Below are positions 25,082-34,761 of a DNA stretch of 64,000 nt, piece by piece. The DNA is taken from contig DBYS01000001.1 in the NCBI GenBank assembly GCA_002310195.1, positions 174,945 to 238,944 on the forward strand. Direction: 5' to 3'. Below the pieces are notes generated by a model. That model was not told where the DNA came from and made no database searches. It saw only the letters and a program-made list of their open reading frames with translations. Numbering within the stretch: the first letter of the stretch is position 1; each line of letters starts with the position of its first letter. This DNA is from Bacteroidales bacterium UBA1180. Its GTDB lineage: Bacteria > Bacteroidota > Bacteroidia > Bacteroidales > Paludibacteraceae. Made by a program: the position numbers and the translations under genes.

Positions 25082-27411
25082 TACGCTTTCTTGGTATGCC
25101 GGCGTATGAACCGCCTCTTCGGCTCGCCCTCCGCCGGTGCAGCATTGATGAGTGCTATTGCATCCTCCTTGGTGAGATGTTCCACATCGGTGGTGCGGGG
25201 TATACGGTAGTTTGTTTCGCCCTGCTTGATATATGCACCAAACCGTCCGCGCAGCACCTTGATTTCACCCCAATCGTGAATAGGCATAGAAGCATTTTGC
25301 TTCTGCTCTACGAGAGCAACGGCATTTTCGAGTGTCAGGCTGAACGGATCAGTACCCTTGGGCAGCGAAGCAAAAGTGCTGCCCACCCGCACGTACGGAC
25401 CGTACTTGCCGTCAGCTACAACAACCTCTTCGCCGTTGTACTCGCCCAAGGTGATCGGCAGTGCCTGTGCAAAGAGCTGCAGAGCCTCATCGAGGGTGAT
25501 AGTGAAGATTGACTGACCTTTCTGCAAGGACGCAAATCGTGGTTTCTCGCCCTCAGCGCTACCGATCTGCACACACGGGCCGTTTTTTGTGATACGTACA
25601 ATCACTTCCTCGCCAGTCTGCGGATCAACACCGAGCGTGCGACCGGCGATCTTACCCGTCGGCACTTGGCTGATGAGCGGATGGAAAGTCTTGTAGAATG
25701 CATCAACGACCTTTGTCCAGTCGGCTTTGCCTTCGGCAATACGGTCGAAGTTCTGCTCCTCTTTGGCGGTGAAGTCGTAGCTAAGGATGGCGGGGAACTG
25801 CTCCACAAGGAAATCGTTGGTCAGTCGGCCGAGATCTGTCGGCAGCAGCCGTTGCGATTCGGCACCGACGTTCTCCTGCTGTTTCTTTTCCGCGATAGCA
25901 CCATTCTTGAGCGTGAGGGTGGTGTACGAACGTTTTTTGCCCGGCACATTACCTCGGCGCACGTAGTCGCGTGCCTGAATAGTTTCAATGATCGTGGCAT
26001 AGGTTGACGGACGACCAATCTCCAACTCTTCCATCTTCTTGACAAGCGTAGCCTCGTTGTACCGCTGCGGTGCAGCAGTGAAACTCTCACGGCTGACACA
26101 CTTGTCCAAGGCCAGCGATGCGCCCTCGTCCATTGCCGGCATCAGTCCGGCTGATTCCTGCTCATCATCCTCATCAGTCGATTGGACGTATGCCCGCATA
26201 AATCCGTCGAAGAGCACCACCTCGCCGCTTGCCACAAACAGATACGGCGATGCCGGCGAACTGATCTCTATACGTGTCTGCTCCAGTTCGGCATCGGCCA
26301 TCTGCGAGGCGAGTGCACGTTTGCGGATGAGATCGTAGAGTTTGCGCTCATCCTCGTTGTTGCCGGCAGTAATATGGTTGATGTACGTCGGACGGATGGC
26401 CTCGTGTGCTTCCTGTGCCCCCTTGCTGGTAGTATGGTAGTTACGTGCCTTGTGATACTCAGCTCCGTAAGTCTCGATGATCTGCTTCTTGGCTGTACCG
26501 ATAGCCAGTGAGGAGAGATTAACCGAGTCCGTACGCATGTATGTGATATGTCCTGCTTCGTACAATGATTGCGCCAGACGCATCGTTTTCGATACAGGGA
26601 AGTGCAGTTTGCGTGCCGCCTCCTGCTGCAGGAGCGAGGTTGTGAACGGCGGCGCAGGCGTACGGCGTACAGGACGTTTCTGGATCGACCGGATAGTAAA
26701 TGTTGAGTCTGTACAGCTCATCAGGAACGCACGCGCCTCATCTTCGGTAGCAAAGCGATGATTGAGTTCGGTATGTAGAGTGACCTTGGCTCCCTGGACA
26801 TCCTTGCCTATGAAGTCCGCCGACACCTTGTACTGCGCAGTAGGAACAAACAGCTCTATCTCCCGCTCGCGCTCCACAACCAGACGTACTGCTACCGACT
26901 GCACACGTCCGGCACTCAAACCGGCAGAAACCTTCCGCCAGAGAACAGGACTGAGCTCAAAGCCTACTATACGGTCGAGCACGCGACGCGCCTGCTGCGC
27001 ATTAACCAAATTGTAATCTATATCACGCGGATGAGCGATGGCGTCTTTGATAGCAGACTCGGTTATCTCGTGGAATGCTATGCGATGAGTATGTTCGGGT
27101 TGTAGGGCAAGCACCTCTTTCAGATGCCAGGCAATGGCTTCTCCTTCGCGGTCCTCATCAGAAGCGAGCCATACCGTCTCGGCTTTGGCGGCTTCTTTGC
27201 GAAGTGTATCTATCAAATGCAATTTTGATGGCTCCAATACATAGTTCGGTGCGTAACCATGCGAGAAATCAATGCCGATGTTATGTTTGCCTGCACCCTC
27301 GATGTCACGGATATGACCTTGTGATGACAGTACATGATAGTCTGCGCCCAAGAACTTTTCAATCGTCTTTGCCTTGGCCGGAGACTCAACAATTACTAAA
27401 TTTTTACTCAT
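25081..27411 (-). CDS. topA: DNA topoisomerase I
   Basis: 776 residues. Type IA topoisomerase, which relaxes negative supercoils. N-terminal Toprim domain (LVIVESPAKAKTIEKFLG, WLASDEDREGEAIAWHL), active-site Tyr in ITYMRTDSVNLS, and GRPSTYATIIETIQARDYV. The C-terminus carries several cysteine-free TopoI C-terminal repeats (GPYVRVGSTFASLPKGTDPF, GRFGAYIKQGETNYRIP) instead of zinc fingers, as usual in Bacteroidota. It ends in a basic tail (KRRFIRRHTKKA). Leads the minus-strand run topA-yraN-mnmG from the promoter at 27441-27472. Confidence 0.97.
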   Translation of the reverse strand: MSKNLVIVESPAKAKTIEKFLGADYHVLSSQGHIRDIEGAGKHNIGIDFSHGYAPNYVLEPSKLHLIDTLRKEAAKAETVWLASDEDREGEAIAWHLKEVLALQPEHTHRIAFHEITESAIKDAIAHPRDIDYNLVNAQQARRVLDRIVGFELSPVLWRKVSAGLSAGRVQSVAVRLVVEREREIELFVPTAQYKVSADFIGKDVQGAKVTLHTELNHRFATEDEARAFLMSCTDSTFTIRSIQKRPVRRTPAPPFTTSLLQQEAARKLHFPVSKTMRLAQSLYEAGHITYMRTDSVNLSSLAIGTAKKQIIETYGAEYHKARNYHTTSKGAQEAHEAIRPTYINHITAGNNEDERKLYDLIRKRALASQMADAELEQTRIEISSPASPYLFVASGEVVLFDGFMRAYVQSTDEDDEQESAGLMPAMDEGASLALDKCVSRESFTAAPQRYNEATLVKKMEELEIGRPSTYATIIETIQARDYVRRGNVPGKKRSYTTLTLKNGAIAEKKQQENVGAESQRLLPTDLGRLTNDFLVEQFPAILSYDFTAKEEQNFDRIAEGKADWTKVVDAFYKTFHPLISQVPTGKIAGRTLGVDPQTGEEVIVRITKNGPCVQIGSAEGEKPRFASLQKGQSIFTITLDEALQLFAQALPITLGEYNGEEVVVADGKYGPYVRVGSTFASLPKGTDPFSLTLENAVALVEQKQNASMPIHDWGEIKVLRGRFGAYIKQGETNYRIPRTTDVEHLTKEDAIALINAAPAEGEPKRRFIRRHTKKA

Positions 27412-27440
27412 TTACGCTTGTTTGTGTGAAAAAACGGCTG

Positions 27441-27472
27441 CAAAGGTACAATAAATTTTCTAAAAATGCAAA
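27441..27472 (-). promoter_or_regulatory. Promoter of topA
   Basis: Minus strand: TTTG (27472-27469), 20 nt, TACCTTTG (27448-27441). Divergent from the promoter at 27507-27538. Confidence 0.85.
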
Positions 27473-27506
27473 TTGTTTGCGATTTTTTTATTTTGTTAGT
27501 CGAAAA

Positions 27507-27538
27507 TTTGGAAATGTGCAAAATAAATGTTATCTTTG
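27507..27538 (+). promoter_or_regulatory. Promoter of the nfeD-floA operon
   Basis: TTTG (27507-27510), 20 nt, TATCTTTG (27531-27538). It supports the ATG at 27564 and rules out much longer in-frame extensions upstream. Confidence 0.85.
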
Positions 27539-27563
27539 TAGTCTCATTAAACAATCAAGGACT

Positions 27564-27914
27564 ATGGACATACTTATTCTTGTACTTTTATCATTGGCAG
27601 GCATCCTGTTGCTTGTGTTGGAACTATTCCTCATTCCGGGCATCGGCATGGCCGGTATAGCCGGCGGTGGCTGTCTGATCGGCGCTGTTGTGTATGCATA
27701 TATGGCTATCGGCACAACGGCCGGACATATCACGTTCTTTGCCGTTCTTCTGGCTTCGGCTATTGCAGTCTATGCGTTCTACAAGAGCAAGGCTATTGAG
27801 AAGGTAGGTCTCGATACGACTATCGACGACAAGGTCGAGCTCGCTGATCCGGGCAAGAAGATCGGCCGCCTGCAGGAAGAGGCGGAGAAGATGGACTCAA
27901 AGGAAAATGTTTAA
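27564..27914 (+). CDS. NfeD-like membrane protein, short form
   Basis: 116 residues from the ATG 19 bp after the promoter. Three hydrophobic helices: ILILVLLSLAGILLLVLELF, GIAGGGCLIGAVVYAYMA and ITFFAVLLASAIAVYAF. The LIPGIGMAGIAGG turn is typical of NfeD-type proteins, which pair with flotillins in membrane microdomains. The C-terminal OB domain of full NfeD is mostly missing, with only a short charged tail (LQEEAEKMDSKENV). The stop lies 19 bp before floA. Confidence 0.78.
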   Translation: MDILILVLLSLAGILLLVLELFLIPGIGMAGIAGGGCLIGAVVYAYMAIGTTAGHITFFAVLLASAIAVYAFYKSKAIEKVGLDTTIDDKVELADPGKKIGRLQEEAEKMDSKENV

Positions 27915-27933
27915 CCTTATTAATACTATTGTT

Positions 27934-28899
27934 ATGGAACTCTTACAAGTCATTTTGTTGGTACTTCTCGGCATTGCGTTGATTGTGTTCTTCTACTATG
28001 TGCCGTTTATGTTGTGGATCAATGCGCAGGTCAGCGGTGTGCGTATATCGCTTATCCAGTTGTTTCTGATGCGTATCCGTCGTGTGCCGCCCACCAAGAT
28101 CGTCAACTGCATGATCGAGGCGCACAAAGCCGGACTGGAAGATGTCAAACGTGACGGCCTGGAGGCGCACTACCTCGCGGGCGGACATATTGAGCGTGTG
28201 GTTCATGCACTCGTTAGTGCCAGCAAAGCTGGCATCCAACTCCCCTTCGGCATGGCTACGGCTATCGATCTTGCGGGCCGCGATGTGTTTGAGGCAGTAC
28301 AGATGTCTGTTAACCCGAAGGTTATCGACACCCCGCCGGTAGCTGCCGTTGCCAAGGACGGCATTCAGCTTATTGCTAAGGCGCGTGTCACCGTACGCGC
28401 TAACATCAAGCAGCTCGTCGGCGGTGCAGGCGAAGATACGATTCTTGCCCGTGTAGGCGAGGGTATAGTCAGCTCCATCGGTAGCGCCGAGAGCCACAAG
28501 CAGGTGCTCGAGAACCCCGATAGTATCAGCAAGCTCGTGCTCTCCAAGGGTTTGGATGACGGCACTGCATTTGAGATTCTGAGTATCGATATTGCTGATA
28601 TCGACGTAGGTAAGAACATCGGTGCACAACTGCAGATGGATCAGGCAGAAGCCGACAAGAACATTGCCCAAGCCAAGGCAGAGGAGCGTCGCGCAATGGC
28701 TATCGCCAACGAGCAGGAAATGAAAGCCAAAGCACAGGAAGCACGCGCCAAGGTGATCGAGGCGGAAGCTCTTGTGCCGCAAGCTATGGCTGAGGCATTC
28801 AAGAACGGTAACCTCGGAATCATGGATTACTATCGCATGCAGAACATCCAAGCGGATACTGCCATGCGCGAGACCATCAGCAAACCCAAGTCGAAATAA
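27934..28899 (+). CDS. floA: Flotillin-like protein FloA
   Basis: 321 residues from the ATG at 27934 (MELLQVILLVL); an earlier in-frame ATG at 27907 overlaps the nfeD stop. The N-terminal hairpin membrane segment leads to an SPFH domain (PPTKIVNCMIEAHKAGL, QLPFGMATAIDLAGRDVFEA, VTVRANIKQLVGGAGEDTIL) and an Ala/Glu-rich coiled-coil region (AEADKNIAQAKAEERRAMA). FloA scaffolds functional membrane microdomains. The pairing with an NfeD-like protein is classical. Confidence 0.94.
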   Translation: MELLQVILLVLLGIALIVFFYYVPFMLWINAQVSGVRISLIQLFLMRIRRVPPTKIVNCMIEAHKAGLEDVKRDGLEAHYLAGGHIERVVHALVSASKAGIQLPFGMATAIDLAGRDVFEAVQMSVNPKVIDTPPVAAVAKDGIQLIAKARVTVRANIKQLVGGAGEDTILARVGEGIVSSIGSAESHKQVLENPDSISKLVLSKGLDDGTAFEILSIDIADIDVGKNIGAQLQMDQAEADKNIAQAKAEERRAMAIANEQEMKAKAQEARAKVIEAEALVPQAMAEAFKNGNLGIMDYYRMQNIQADTAMRETISKPKSK

Positions 28900-28911
28900 G
28901 TTGAGTCTTTC

Positions 28912-29700
28912 TTGAGGATTGCTGTATTACAATATCCAATCGTCTGGGGAGATGTCCACCGGAACGTTGCCCTGGCCGTCGAACGCATCGCCGCACTGGT
29001 CGGACAGACCGATGTGGTTCTGCTGCCGGAGATGTTCAGCACAGGATTCTGTGTTGACCGTCCCGAGTTGGCCGAACCTGTGGACGGCTATACGTTGACC
29101 ACACTCCAGCACACGGCTGATGAGAGCGGTATAGCTGTTGCCGGCACGTTCATCTGTCGCGATGGCGACAAGCTGTTCAATCGGGGATTCTTGCTTTCGC
29201 CGCACGCCGAACCGCAGTTCAACGACAAACGGCATCTCTATGCCACCGGCGGAGAAGACCTGTTCTTTACGCCCGGCACAAAACGCACTGTTTTTACCTA
29301 CCAGGGTGTGAAGATGCTCATGCTCATATGCTACGATGTGCGGTTCCCTGTCTGGGCAAGAAACGTGTGGGGTGACGACTATGACATAATCATTGTCAGT
29401 GCTAACTGGCCGGAGGCGCGCGTGAAGATGTGGGATATACTTGTAGCATCTCGCGCCGTGGAGAACCAGTGTTACGTCGTGGCTGCGAACCTCGTTGGGG
29501 ACGATGGTGCCGGTTGGCATTACAACGGTCACTCTGTGGCGTATGATACGCGCATGAATGAACTTCTCGGATTTGCCGACAACGAACAAGGCACACGGAT
29601 TGCTGATCTCTCTATCCCCGCACTGAAGCATTACCGCGAAGCCTTGCCCCTGTGGCGTGATACGGATAGGACGCTCATACGACCGATGAATAATAGCTGA
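28912..29700 (+). CDS. Nitrilase-superfamily amidase (omega-amidase/YafV-like)
   Basis: 262 residues with a TTG start at 28912; no ATG or GTG occurs between the floA stop, which is in the same frame, and this codon. The Glu-Lys-Cys triad is visible: LLPEMFSTGF, FNDKRHLY and MLICYDVRFPVWARN. The RFPVWARN context and VKMWDILVASRAVENQCYV match the omega-amidase/NIT2-like branch that hydrolyses alpha-ketoglutaramate and similar omega-amides in metabolite repair. It follows floA by 12 bp and is probably in the same transcript. Confidence 0.88.
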   Translation: MRIAVLQYPIVWGDVHRNVALAVERIAALVGQTDVVLLPEMFSTGFCVDRPELAEPVDGYTLTTLQHTADESGIAVAGTFICRDGDKLFNRGFLLSPHAEPQFNDKRHLYATGGEDLFFTPGTKRTVFTYQGVKMLMLICYDVRFPVWARNVWGDDYDIIIVSANWPEARVKMWDILVASRAVENQCYVVAANLVGDDGAGWHYNGHSVAYDTRMNELLGFADNEQGTRIADLSIPALKHYREALPLWRDTDRTLIRPMNNS

Positions 29701-29727
29701 TTTGGATTTTGGACTTTTGACTAACGA

Positions 29728-31455
29728 ATGAAATACTTATGGCAGATACAAACGCTGTCGGATGAGCAGCAAGTTCTTCGCGATCGCTTGGCCGAGCAGT
29801 TGCATATAGCTCCTGTTGCTGCGGGTCTGCTGGTCAGGCGAGGCATAACTACTCCCGAAGCGGCTTCGGCGTTCGTTCATCCGTCGATGGACCAGTTGCA
29901 CGACCCGATGCTCATGCTCGGTATGCGCGAGGCGGAGCGACGGTTGACCGAAGCTGTTGACCGAGGCGAGAAGATACTCATCTATGGTGATTATGATGTG
30001 GATGGTACAACAGCTGTAGCATTGATGTACCGTTTTCTGAGTGCATTCTATACGAACATCGACTTCTATATCCCAGACCGTTATACTGAGGGTTACGGCA
30101 TATCGTTCCGTGGAGTCGATTATGCTCATGAGAACGGGTGCACACTTATCATCGCCCTGGACTGCGGCATCAAGTCGTCCGACAAGGTTGAGTATGCCCG
30201 TCAGCGCGGGATAGACTTCATCATCTGTGACCACCACATGCCGGGTAACGACATACCGCAAGCCGTGGCTGTGTTGGACAGCAAGCAACCGGATGACCCT
30301 TATCCGTTCAAGGAACTGTCAGGCTGTGGCGTAGGATTCAAACTTGCACAGGCGTACGTACAAGCACACAATATGCCAGCCTCCACGCTCACACCGTTGC
30401 TCGAACTGTTGGCAATGTCCATCGCATCGGATATCGTTCCCCTCGTGGGTGAGAACCGTGTACTCGCGTACTTCGGTATACGTCAGATCAGTACGCAGCC
30501 GTCAGTCGGACTGCAGGGATTGCTGAAGATGAACGGACTGGAAGGGCAACAAGTCAACATCTCCGATCTCGTGTACCGCATCGGACCGCGACTGAATGCC
30601 TGCGGACGAATCAAATCAGGCAGAGCAGCGGTTGAACTGCTCATCAGCGATGATGCACAGGTAGCGGAAGATATAGCCAAAGACATCGAGCAGTTCAACA
30701 GCGACCGCAAGGAACTCGACCAGACCATCACCCAAGAGGCGCTGCAGCAACTGGAGGCTGATCCCGCGAACCCCGACCTGCATACAAACGTCGTGTACGG
30801 ACCAACGTGGCATCGCGGAGTGCTCGGTATAGTCGCTTCACGACTGACGGAGAACTACTACCGTCCAACAATCGTGCTCGCAGATACCGATGACGGATTG
30901 ATAGCAGGCTCCGCAAGAAGCGTCGGAGGATTCGATATCTATTCGGCTATCGACTCCTGTCGTGATCTGCTTACTAACTTCGGCGGACACGTGTTTGCCG
31001 CCGGACTGAGTATGCTTCCCGCCAATCTGCCGGAGTTCAAACGGCGGTTTGAGGAATATGTAGCGGCACATATAACCGACGAACAGCAGATTCCCGTTCT
31101 GCGTGTGGAAGAAGAGTTGCAATTGCAAGATATCGATAAGCAGTTCTACAACGTGCTCCGTCACCTCGAACCGTTCGGACCGGAGAACCCACACCCGCGA
31201 TTCGTCACGCGGGCACTGATCAACAACCGTTACACCAAGCGCGTGGGGAAAATGGGTGAGCACCTCAAACTCGACCTCACCGACCGCAGCGTAGCGATCA
31301 CTGGCATAGCGTTCGGAAAAGGAGAGATGGCTACGTACATACAGAACGGTAACCCCGTTGATGTGTGCTATAGCCTTGAGCAGAACACCTACAACGGAGT
31401 AACATCGCTGCAGATGAAAGTGGAAGATATAGTCCCGACCGACAAACAGGAATAG
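29728..31455 (+). CDS. recJ: Single-stranded-DNA-specific exonuclease RecJ
   Basis: 575 residues, usual length. 5'-3' exonuclease of recombination and mismatch repair. DHH-family motifs: LIYGDYDVDGTTAVALMYRF, LIIALDCGIKSS, ICDHHMPGNDIPQAVAVLD, SGCGVGFKLAQAY. DHHA1 region with GIVASRLTENYYRPTIV, GSARSVGGFDIYSAI and NFGGHVFAAGLSM, then a C-terminal OB domain starting near LRHLEPFGPENPHP. Located between the amidase and tdk on the plus strand. Confidence 0.97.
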   Translation: MKYLWQIQTLSDEQQVLRDRLAEQLHIAPVAAGLLVRRGITTPEAASAFVHPSMDQLHDPMLMLGMREAERRLTEAVDRGEKILIYGDYDVDGTTAVALMYRFLSAFYTNIDFYIPDRYTEGYGISFRGVDYAHENGCTLIIALDCGIKSSDKVEYARQRGIDFIICDHHMPGNDIPQAVAVLDSKQPDDPYPFKELSGCGVGFKLAQAYVQAHNMPASTLTPLLELLAMSIASDIVPLVGENRVLAYFGIRQISTQPSVGLQGLLKMNGLEGQQVNISDLVYRIGPRLNACGRIKSGRAAVELLISDDAQVAEDIAKDIEQFNSDRKELDQTITQEALQQLEADPANPDLHTNVVYGPTWHRGVLGIVASRLTENYYRPTIVLADTDDGLIAGSARSVGGFDIYSAIDSCRDLLTNFGGHVFAAGLSMLPANLPEFKRRFEEYVAAHITDEQQIPVLRVEEELQLQDIDKQFYNVLRHLEPFGPENPHPRFVTRALINNRYTKRVGKMGEHLKLDLTDRSVAITGIAFGKGEMATYIQNGNPVDVCYSLEQNTYNGVTSLQMKVEDIVPTDKQE

Positions 31456-31482
31456 TTCCGTCAATCAAGAATCATTACAGAT

Positions 31483-32073
31483 ATGTTCAACGAACGAGAC
31501 ACTAAAGGACCCGCCCTGCGACGTGGCAGTATCGAGGTCGTATGCGGCAGTATGTTTTCCGGTAAGACCGAAGAACTCATCCGAAGGATGAAACGTGCGC
31601 AGTTTGCCAAGCTTCGCGTAGAGATCTTCAAGCCCGCTATCGATGTGCGTTATAGCGAGCAGGATGTGGTATCGCACGATCACAATGTCATCCAGTCCAC
31701 ACCGGTCGAGTCCAGTCAAACTATCCTGTTGCTCGCCAACGATATAGACGTGGTCGGTATCGATGAAGCACAATTCTTCGACATGGGCATCGTGGAGGTC
31801 TGCACCGAACTGGCCAAACGCGGTATGCGCGTGATTGTGGCAGGTCTGGACATGGACTTCAAGGGCGTTCCTTTCGGACCTATGCCCGCGCTGATGGCTA
31901 TCGCCGAAGATGTGTATAAGACCCACGCCATCTGTGTCCACTGCGGTGATCTAGCGTATGTCAGCCACCGGCTGGTGGCTAATGAGAAACGTGTGCTGCT
32001 CGGCGAGACCGACAGCTACGAACCGCTCTGTCGCCGATGCTATGAGCAAGCTATAGCCAATGATGACCGTTAA
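31483..32073 (+). CDS. tdk: Thymidine kinase
   Basis: 196 residues, type II thymidine kinase. P-loop EVVCGSMFSGKTEELIRRM, VVGIDEAQFFDM, the lasso and substrate region GLDMDFKGVPFGPMP, and zinc cysteines in CVHCG and CRRC. Makes dTMP from thymidine in salvage. Overlaps the priA start by 14 bp. Confidence 0.97.
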   Translation: MFNERDTKGPALRRGSIEVVCGSMFSGKTEELIRRMKRAQFAKLRVEIFKPAIDVRYSEQDVVSHDHNVIQSTPVESSQTILLLANDIDVVGIDEAQFFDMGIVEVCTELAKRGMRVIVAGLDMDFKGVPFGPMPALMAIAEDVYKTHAICVHCGDLAYVSHRLVANEKRVLLGETDSYEPLCRRCYEQAIANDDR

Positions 32074-34315
32074 TGTCATCTTGCCTCTCGCCATAGCGGA
32101 TACTTACACCTATCGTATTCCCGACGGCATGTCATGCCCCGAACCGGGCATGCGCGTGCTCGTGCCCCTCGGCCGGAAAACAATCACCGGACTGGTTTAC
32201 AGGATTAATCCCGAAAACTCCGATGCCTCCGTCATTCAGAACATCCGGTTGCGCGATATCATCGAGGTTTTGGATGAGCAACCTATTGTTCTGCCTTCGC
32301 AACTCAGCCTATGGCGATGGATGGCTGACTACTACCTCTGTACCTTGGGCGAGGTGATGGCAGCTGCTCTGCCTGCACGGTTGCTCGACAACGATTATAC
32401 CGCCCGCACCGAAGTCTATATCTCCCTTGATCCACAATACACCGATGCGGAACAACTGCAGCCCGTGTTCGATGCCTTGCAACGGCGCGCTCCTAAGCAA
32501 CTGCGGCTGCTTGAGTACTTCCTCGATCTGTCCGGTGTCTTTGACGGCACGCCGCATCCGGTCGAGCAACGGCAACTCATCGAGCAGTCAGGCGAATCGA
32601 CCGCTGTGCTACGAACGCTTATCGAGAAGCATATCCTTTGCGCGTCTCATGAAGTGGTCAGCCGAATTCCGTCTTACGATACGGATGTCGAACCTGCTCA
32701 TCCTCTTACTCCTCAGCAGCAGCGAGCAGCCAAGGAGATACAATCAGGTTTTGCTGACGGCAAGGTCTGTCTGCTACACGGCGTCACATCCAGTGGCAAG
32801 ACCGAGGTGTATATTCATCTTATCCGGCAGATGCTTGACCAAGGCAAACAGGTTCTGTACCTTGTGCCGGAGATTGCCCTGACCACCCAACTCACCGACC
32901 GACTGAAGAAGGTTTTTGGCAAGCAGCTCGGCGTCTATCACTCACGCTTCAGCGATATGGAACGTGTGGAGATCTACCGCGATCTGCTCGGCTCGCCCGA
33001 ACCGAAGGTGCTCCTCAGCGCACGCTCCGGAGTGTTCCTGCCGTTCCGCAATCTCGGGCTCGTGATCGTTGATGAGGAGCATGATCCGTCCTACAAACAG
33101 CAAGACCCATCGCCGCGCTACCACGCACGATCCGTTGCGCTGATCATGGCTAAGGCTGCCGAAGCAAGCGTGCTCCTGGGCACCGCCACACCGGCCATTG
33201 AATCCTACTACAATGCTCAAACAGGTAAGTACCGGCTCGTGGAGATGTCCGAGCGGTATGCCGGACTGAGCCTGCCACGAATAACGCTTGTTGATCTCAA
33301 GCGACAGTACCACCGCAAGGAGATGTACGAACATTTTGCCGATCCGCTCGTCAGTCGCATACGCGAACAACTTGCTCAGGGCAAACAGATCATCATCTTC
33401 CAGAATCGCCGTGGCTATGCGCCGTATATCTCCTGTCGCAAGTGCGGGTATGTGCCCAAGTGCTGCAATTGCGATGTCAGTCTCACTTACCACAAGCGCA
33501 CCAACTCGCTCATCTGCCACTACTGCGGATACACCGTTGACGCTCCCGCGACCTGTCCGTCGTGCGGAGGAGAGTGGAGGGATATAGGTATCGGTACCGA
33601 GAAGATCGAAGATGAGGCAAGCACACTATTCCCCGAGGCACGTATAGCACGGATGGATATGGATACAACCCGTAACAAGAACAGCCACCAGCGGCTCATC
33701 AACGCTTTTGCGCGCCACGATATCGATATTCTCATCGGCACACAAATGGTCACCAAAGGTCTGCACTTCAATGATGTCTCGCTCGTTGCCGTTCTTAATG
33801 CCGACAGTATGATGCAGTCGCCGGACTTCCGCAGCTCCGAGCGAGCGTTCCAAATGCTTGAGCAGGTTGCCGGTCGTGCCGGACGAACAGGCAGCCAGGG
33901 TGAGGTGGTTATCCAGTCGTTCAGTCCCGACAATCCGCTTTATATCTATCTGCAGCAGCATGATTATGCGGGGTTCTACGCCGCGCAACTCAAGGAGAGA
34001 CAGGCTTTCCGTTTTCCGCCGTTCTACAGGCTCATCGTGCTTACCATCAAGCACCGTGATTTCTCGCGATTGGATACTGCGGCGCGCGAACTTAGCGAAC
34101 GGCTGCATGCGGCATTTGGCGCACGCTGCTCTGGTGTAATCATTCCGCCGGTGTCACGGGTGCAAAATATGCACCTGCGCACTATCCGTCTGCGTATCGA
34201 AGCTGATGCCTCGTTCGCACGCGCCAAAGCGATCGTCATGCAGCACGTTGCTTACGTGCAATCCATGCCGAACTGCCGAGGTACAATTATCCAACCCGAC
34301 GTCGATCCGATGTAG
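32060..34315 (+). CDS. priA: Primosomal protein N' (replication restart helicase PriA)
   Basis: 751 residues. PriA recognises stalled forks and reloads the replisome. N-terminal 3'-DNA-binding domain (LPLAIADTYTYRIPDG), helicase Walker A GVTSSGKTEVYIHLI, DEAD-box equivalent VIVDEEHDPSYKQQD, SGVFLPFRNLGLV, zinc-binding cysteines (SCRKCGYVPKCCNCDVSL; CHYCGY; CPSCGG), and motif VI QVAGRAGRTG. MVTKGLHFNDVSLVAVLNAD is diagnostic. Convergent with the small gene at 34324. Confidence 0.97.
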   Translation: MMTVNVILPLAIADTYTYRIPDGMSCPEPGMRVLVPLGRKTITGLVYRINPENSDASVIQNIRLRDIIEVLDEQPIVLPSQLSLWRWMADYYLCTLGEVMAAALPARLLDNDYTARTEVYISLDPQYTDAEQLQPVFDALQRRAPKQLRLLEYFLDLSGVFDGTPHPVEQRQLIEQSGESTAVLRTLIEKHILCASHEVVSRIPSYDTDVEPAHPLTPQQQRAAKEIQSGFADGKVCLLHGVTSSGKTEVYIHLIRQMLDQGKQVLYLVPEIALTTQLTDRLKKVFGKQLGVYHSRFSDMERVEIYRDLLGSPEPKVLLSARSGVFLPFRNLGLVIVDEEHDPSYKQQDPSPRYHARSVALIMAKAAEASVLLGTATPAIESYYNAQTGKYRLVEMSERYAGLSLPRITLVDLKRQYHRKEMYEHFADPLVSRIREQLAQGKQIIIFQNRRGYAPYISCRKCGYVPKCCNCDVSLTYHKRTNSLICHYCGYTVDAPATCPSCGGEWRDIGIGTEKIEDEASTLFPEARIARMDMDTTRNKNSHQRLINAFARHDIDILIGTQMVTKGLHFNDVSLVAVLNADSMMQSPDFRSSERAFQMLEQVAGRAGRTGSQGEVVIQSFSPDNPLYIYLQQHDYAGFYAAQLKERQAFRFPPFYRLIVLTIKHRDFSRLDTAARELSERLHAAFGARCSGVIIPPVSRVQNMHLRTIRLRIEADASFARAKAIVMQHVAYVQSMPNCRGTIIQPDVDPM

Positions 34316-34323
34316 GGAGATTA

Positions 34324-34761
34324 TTAGTTCTTAAGATCCTGGTAGATCATTGCCCGAATGAAATTGTCGAAGCGATGGTATCGCTTGGCTTTGCCGTCAG
34401 CGCCAATCGGTGCTTGCGGATCGGGATATTTGCGCAGTTGCGCCTGAAAACGTTGGCGGTACGCCTCGATGCGTGCGAGTTGTTCGGGCGTAGGATTGGC
34501 TTCGGGCTTGAGTGCACTGAGTAGGGCAGTTGTTCGTTTGGCCGCTTCGCCAAAGTGCCGGAGATGCGCCAGTTCGGCCCCGGTCGGCGGATTACGCTTG
34601 TAGTCGCGGGGATTGGAAACGATATACGACTCGGTGTCACAGGTATATGTGACTATGCCGTAAGTATCGCGTAGATGCTTCTGGCGCTGGATGAACTTGT
34701 GGTTGCTGTCCAAAGCTCCTGTCATGTTCTCGACAGGGGTGTTGTAATAGATTTTTGCCAT
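34324..34761 (-). CDS. Uncharacterised protein, Bacteroidales type
   Basis: 145 residues with no signal peptide or membrane helix. It begins MAKIYYNTPVENMTGALDSN and has a basic middle (FIQRQKHLRDTYGIVTYTCD), a helical Ala/Leu segment (EQLARIEAYRQRFQAQLRKY) and a C-terminal RYHRFDNFIRAMIYQDLKN. I do not recognise a named family. Codon use matches its neighbours and the frame is clean, so a real cytosolic protein is likely. No promoter consensus is seen upstream. Confidence 0.72.
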   Translation of the reverse strand: MAKIYYNTPVENMTGALDSNHKFIQRQKHLRDTYGIVTYTCDTESYIVSNPRDYKRNPPTGAELAHLRHFGEAAKRTTALLSALKPEANPTPEQLARIEAYRQRFQAQLRKYPDPQAPIGADGKAKRYHRFDNFIRAMIYQDLKN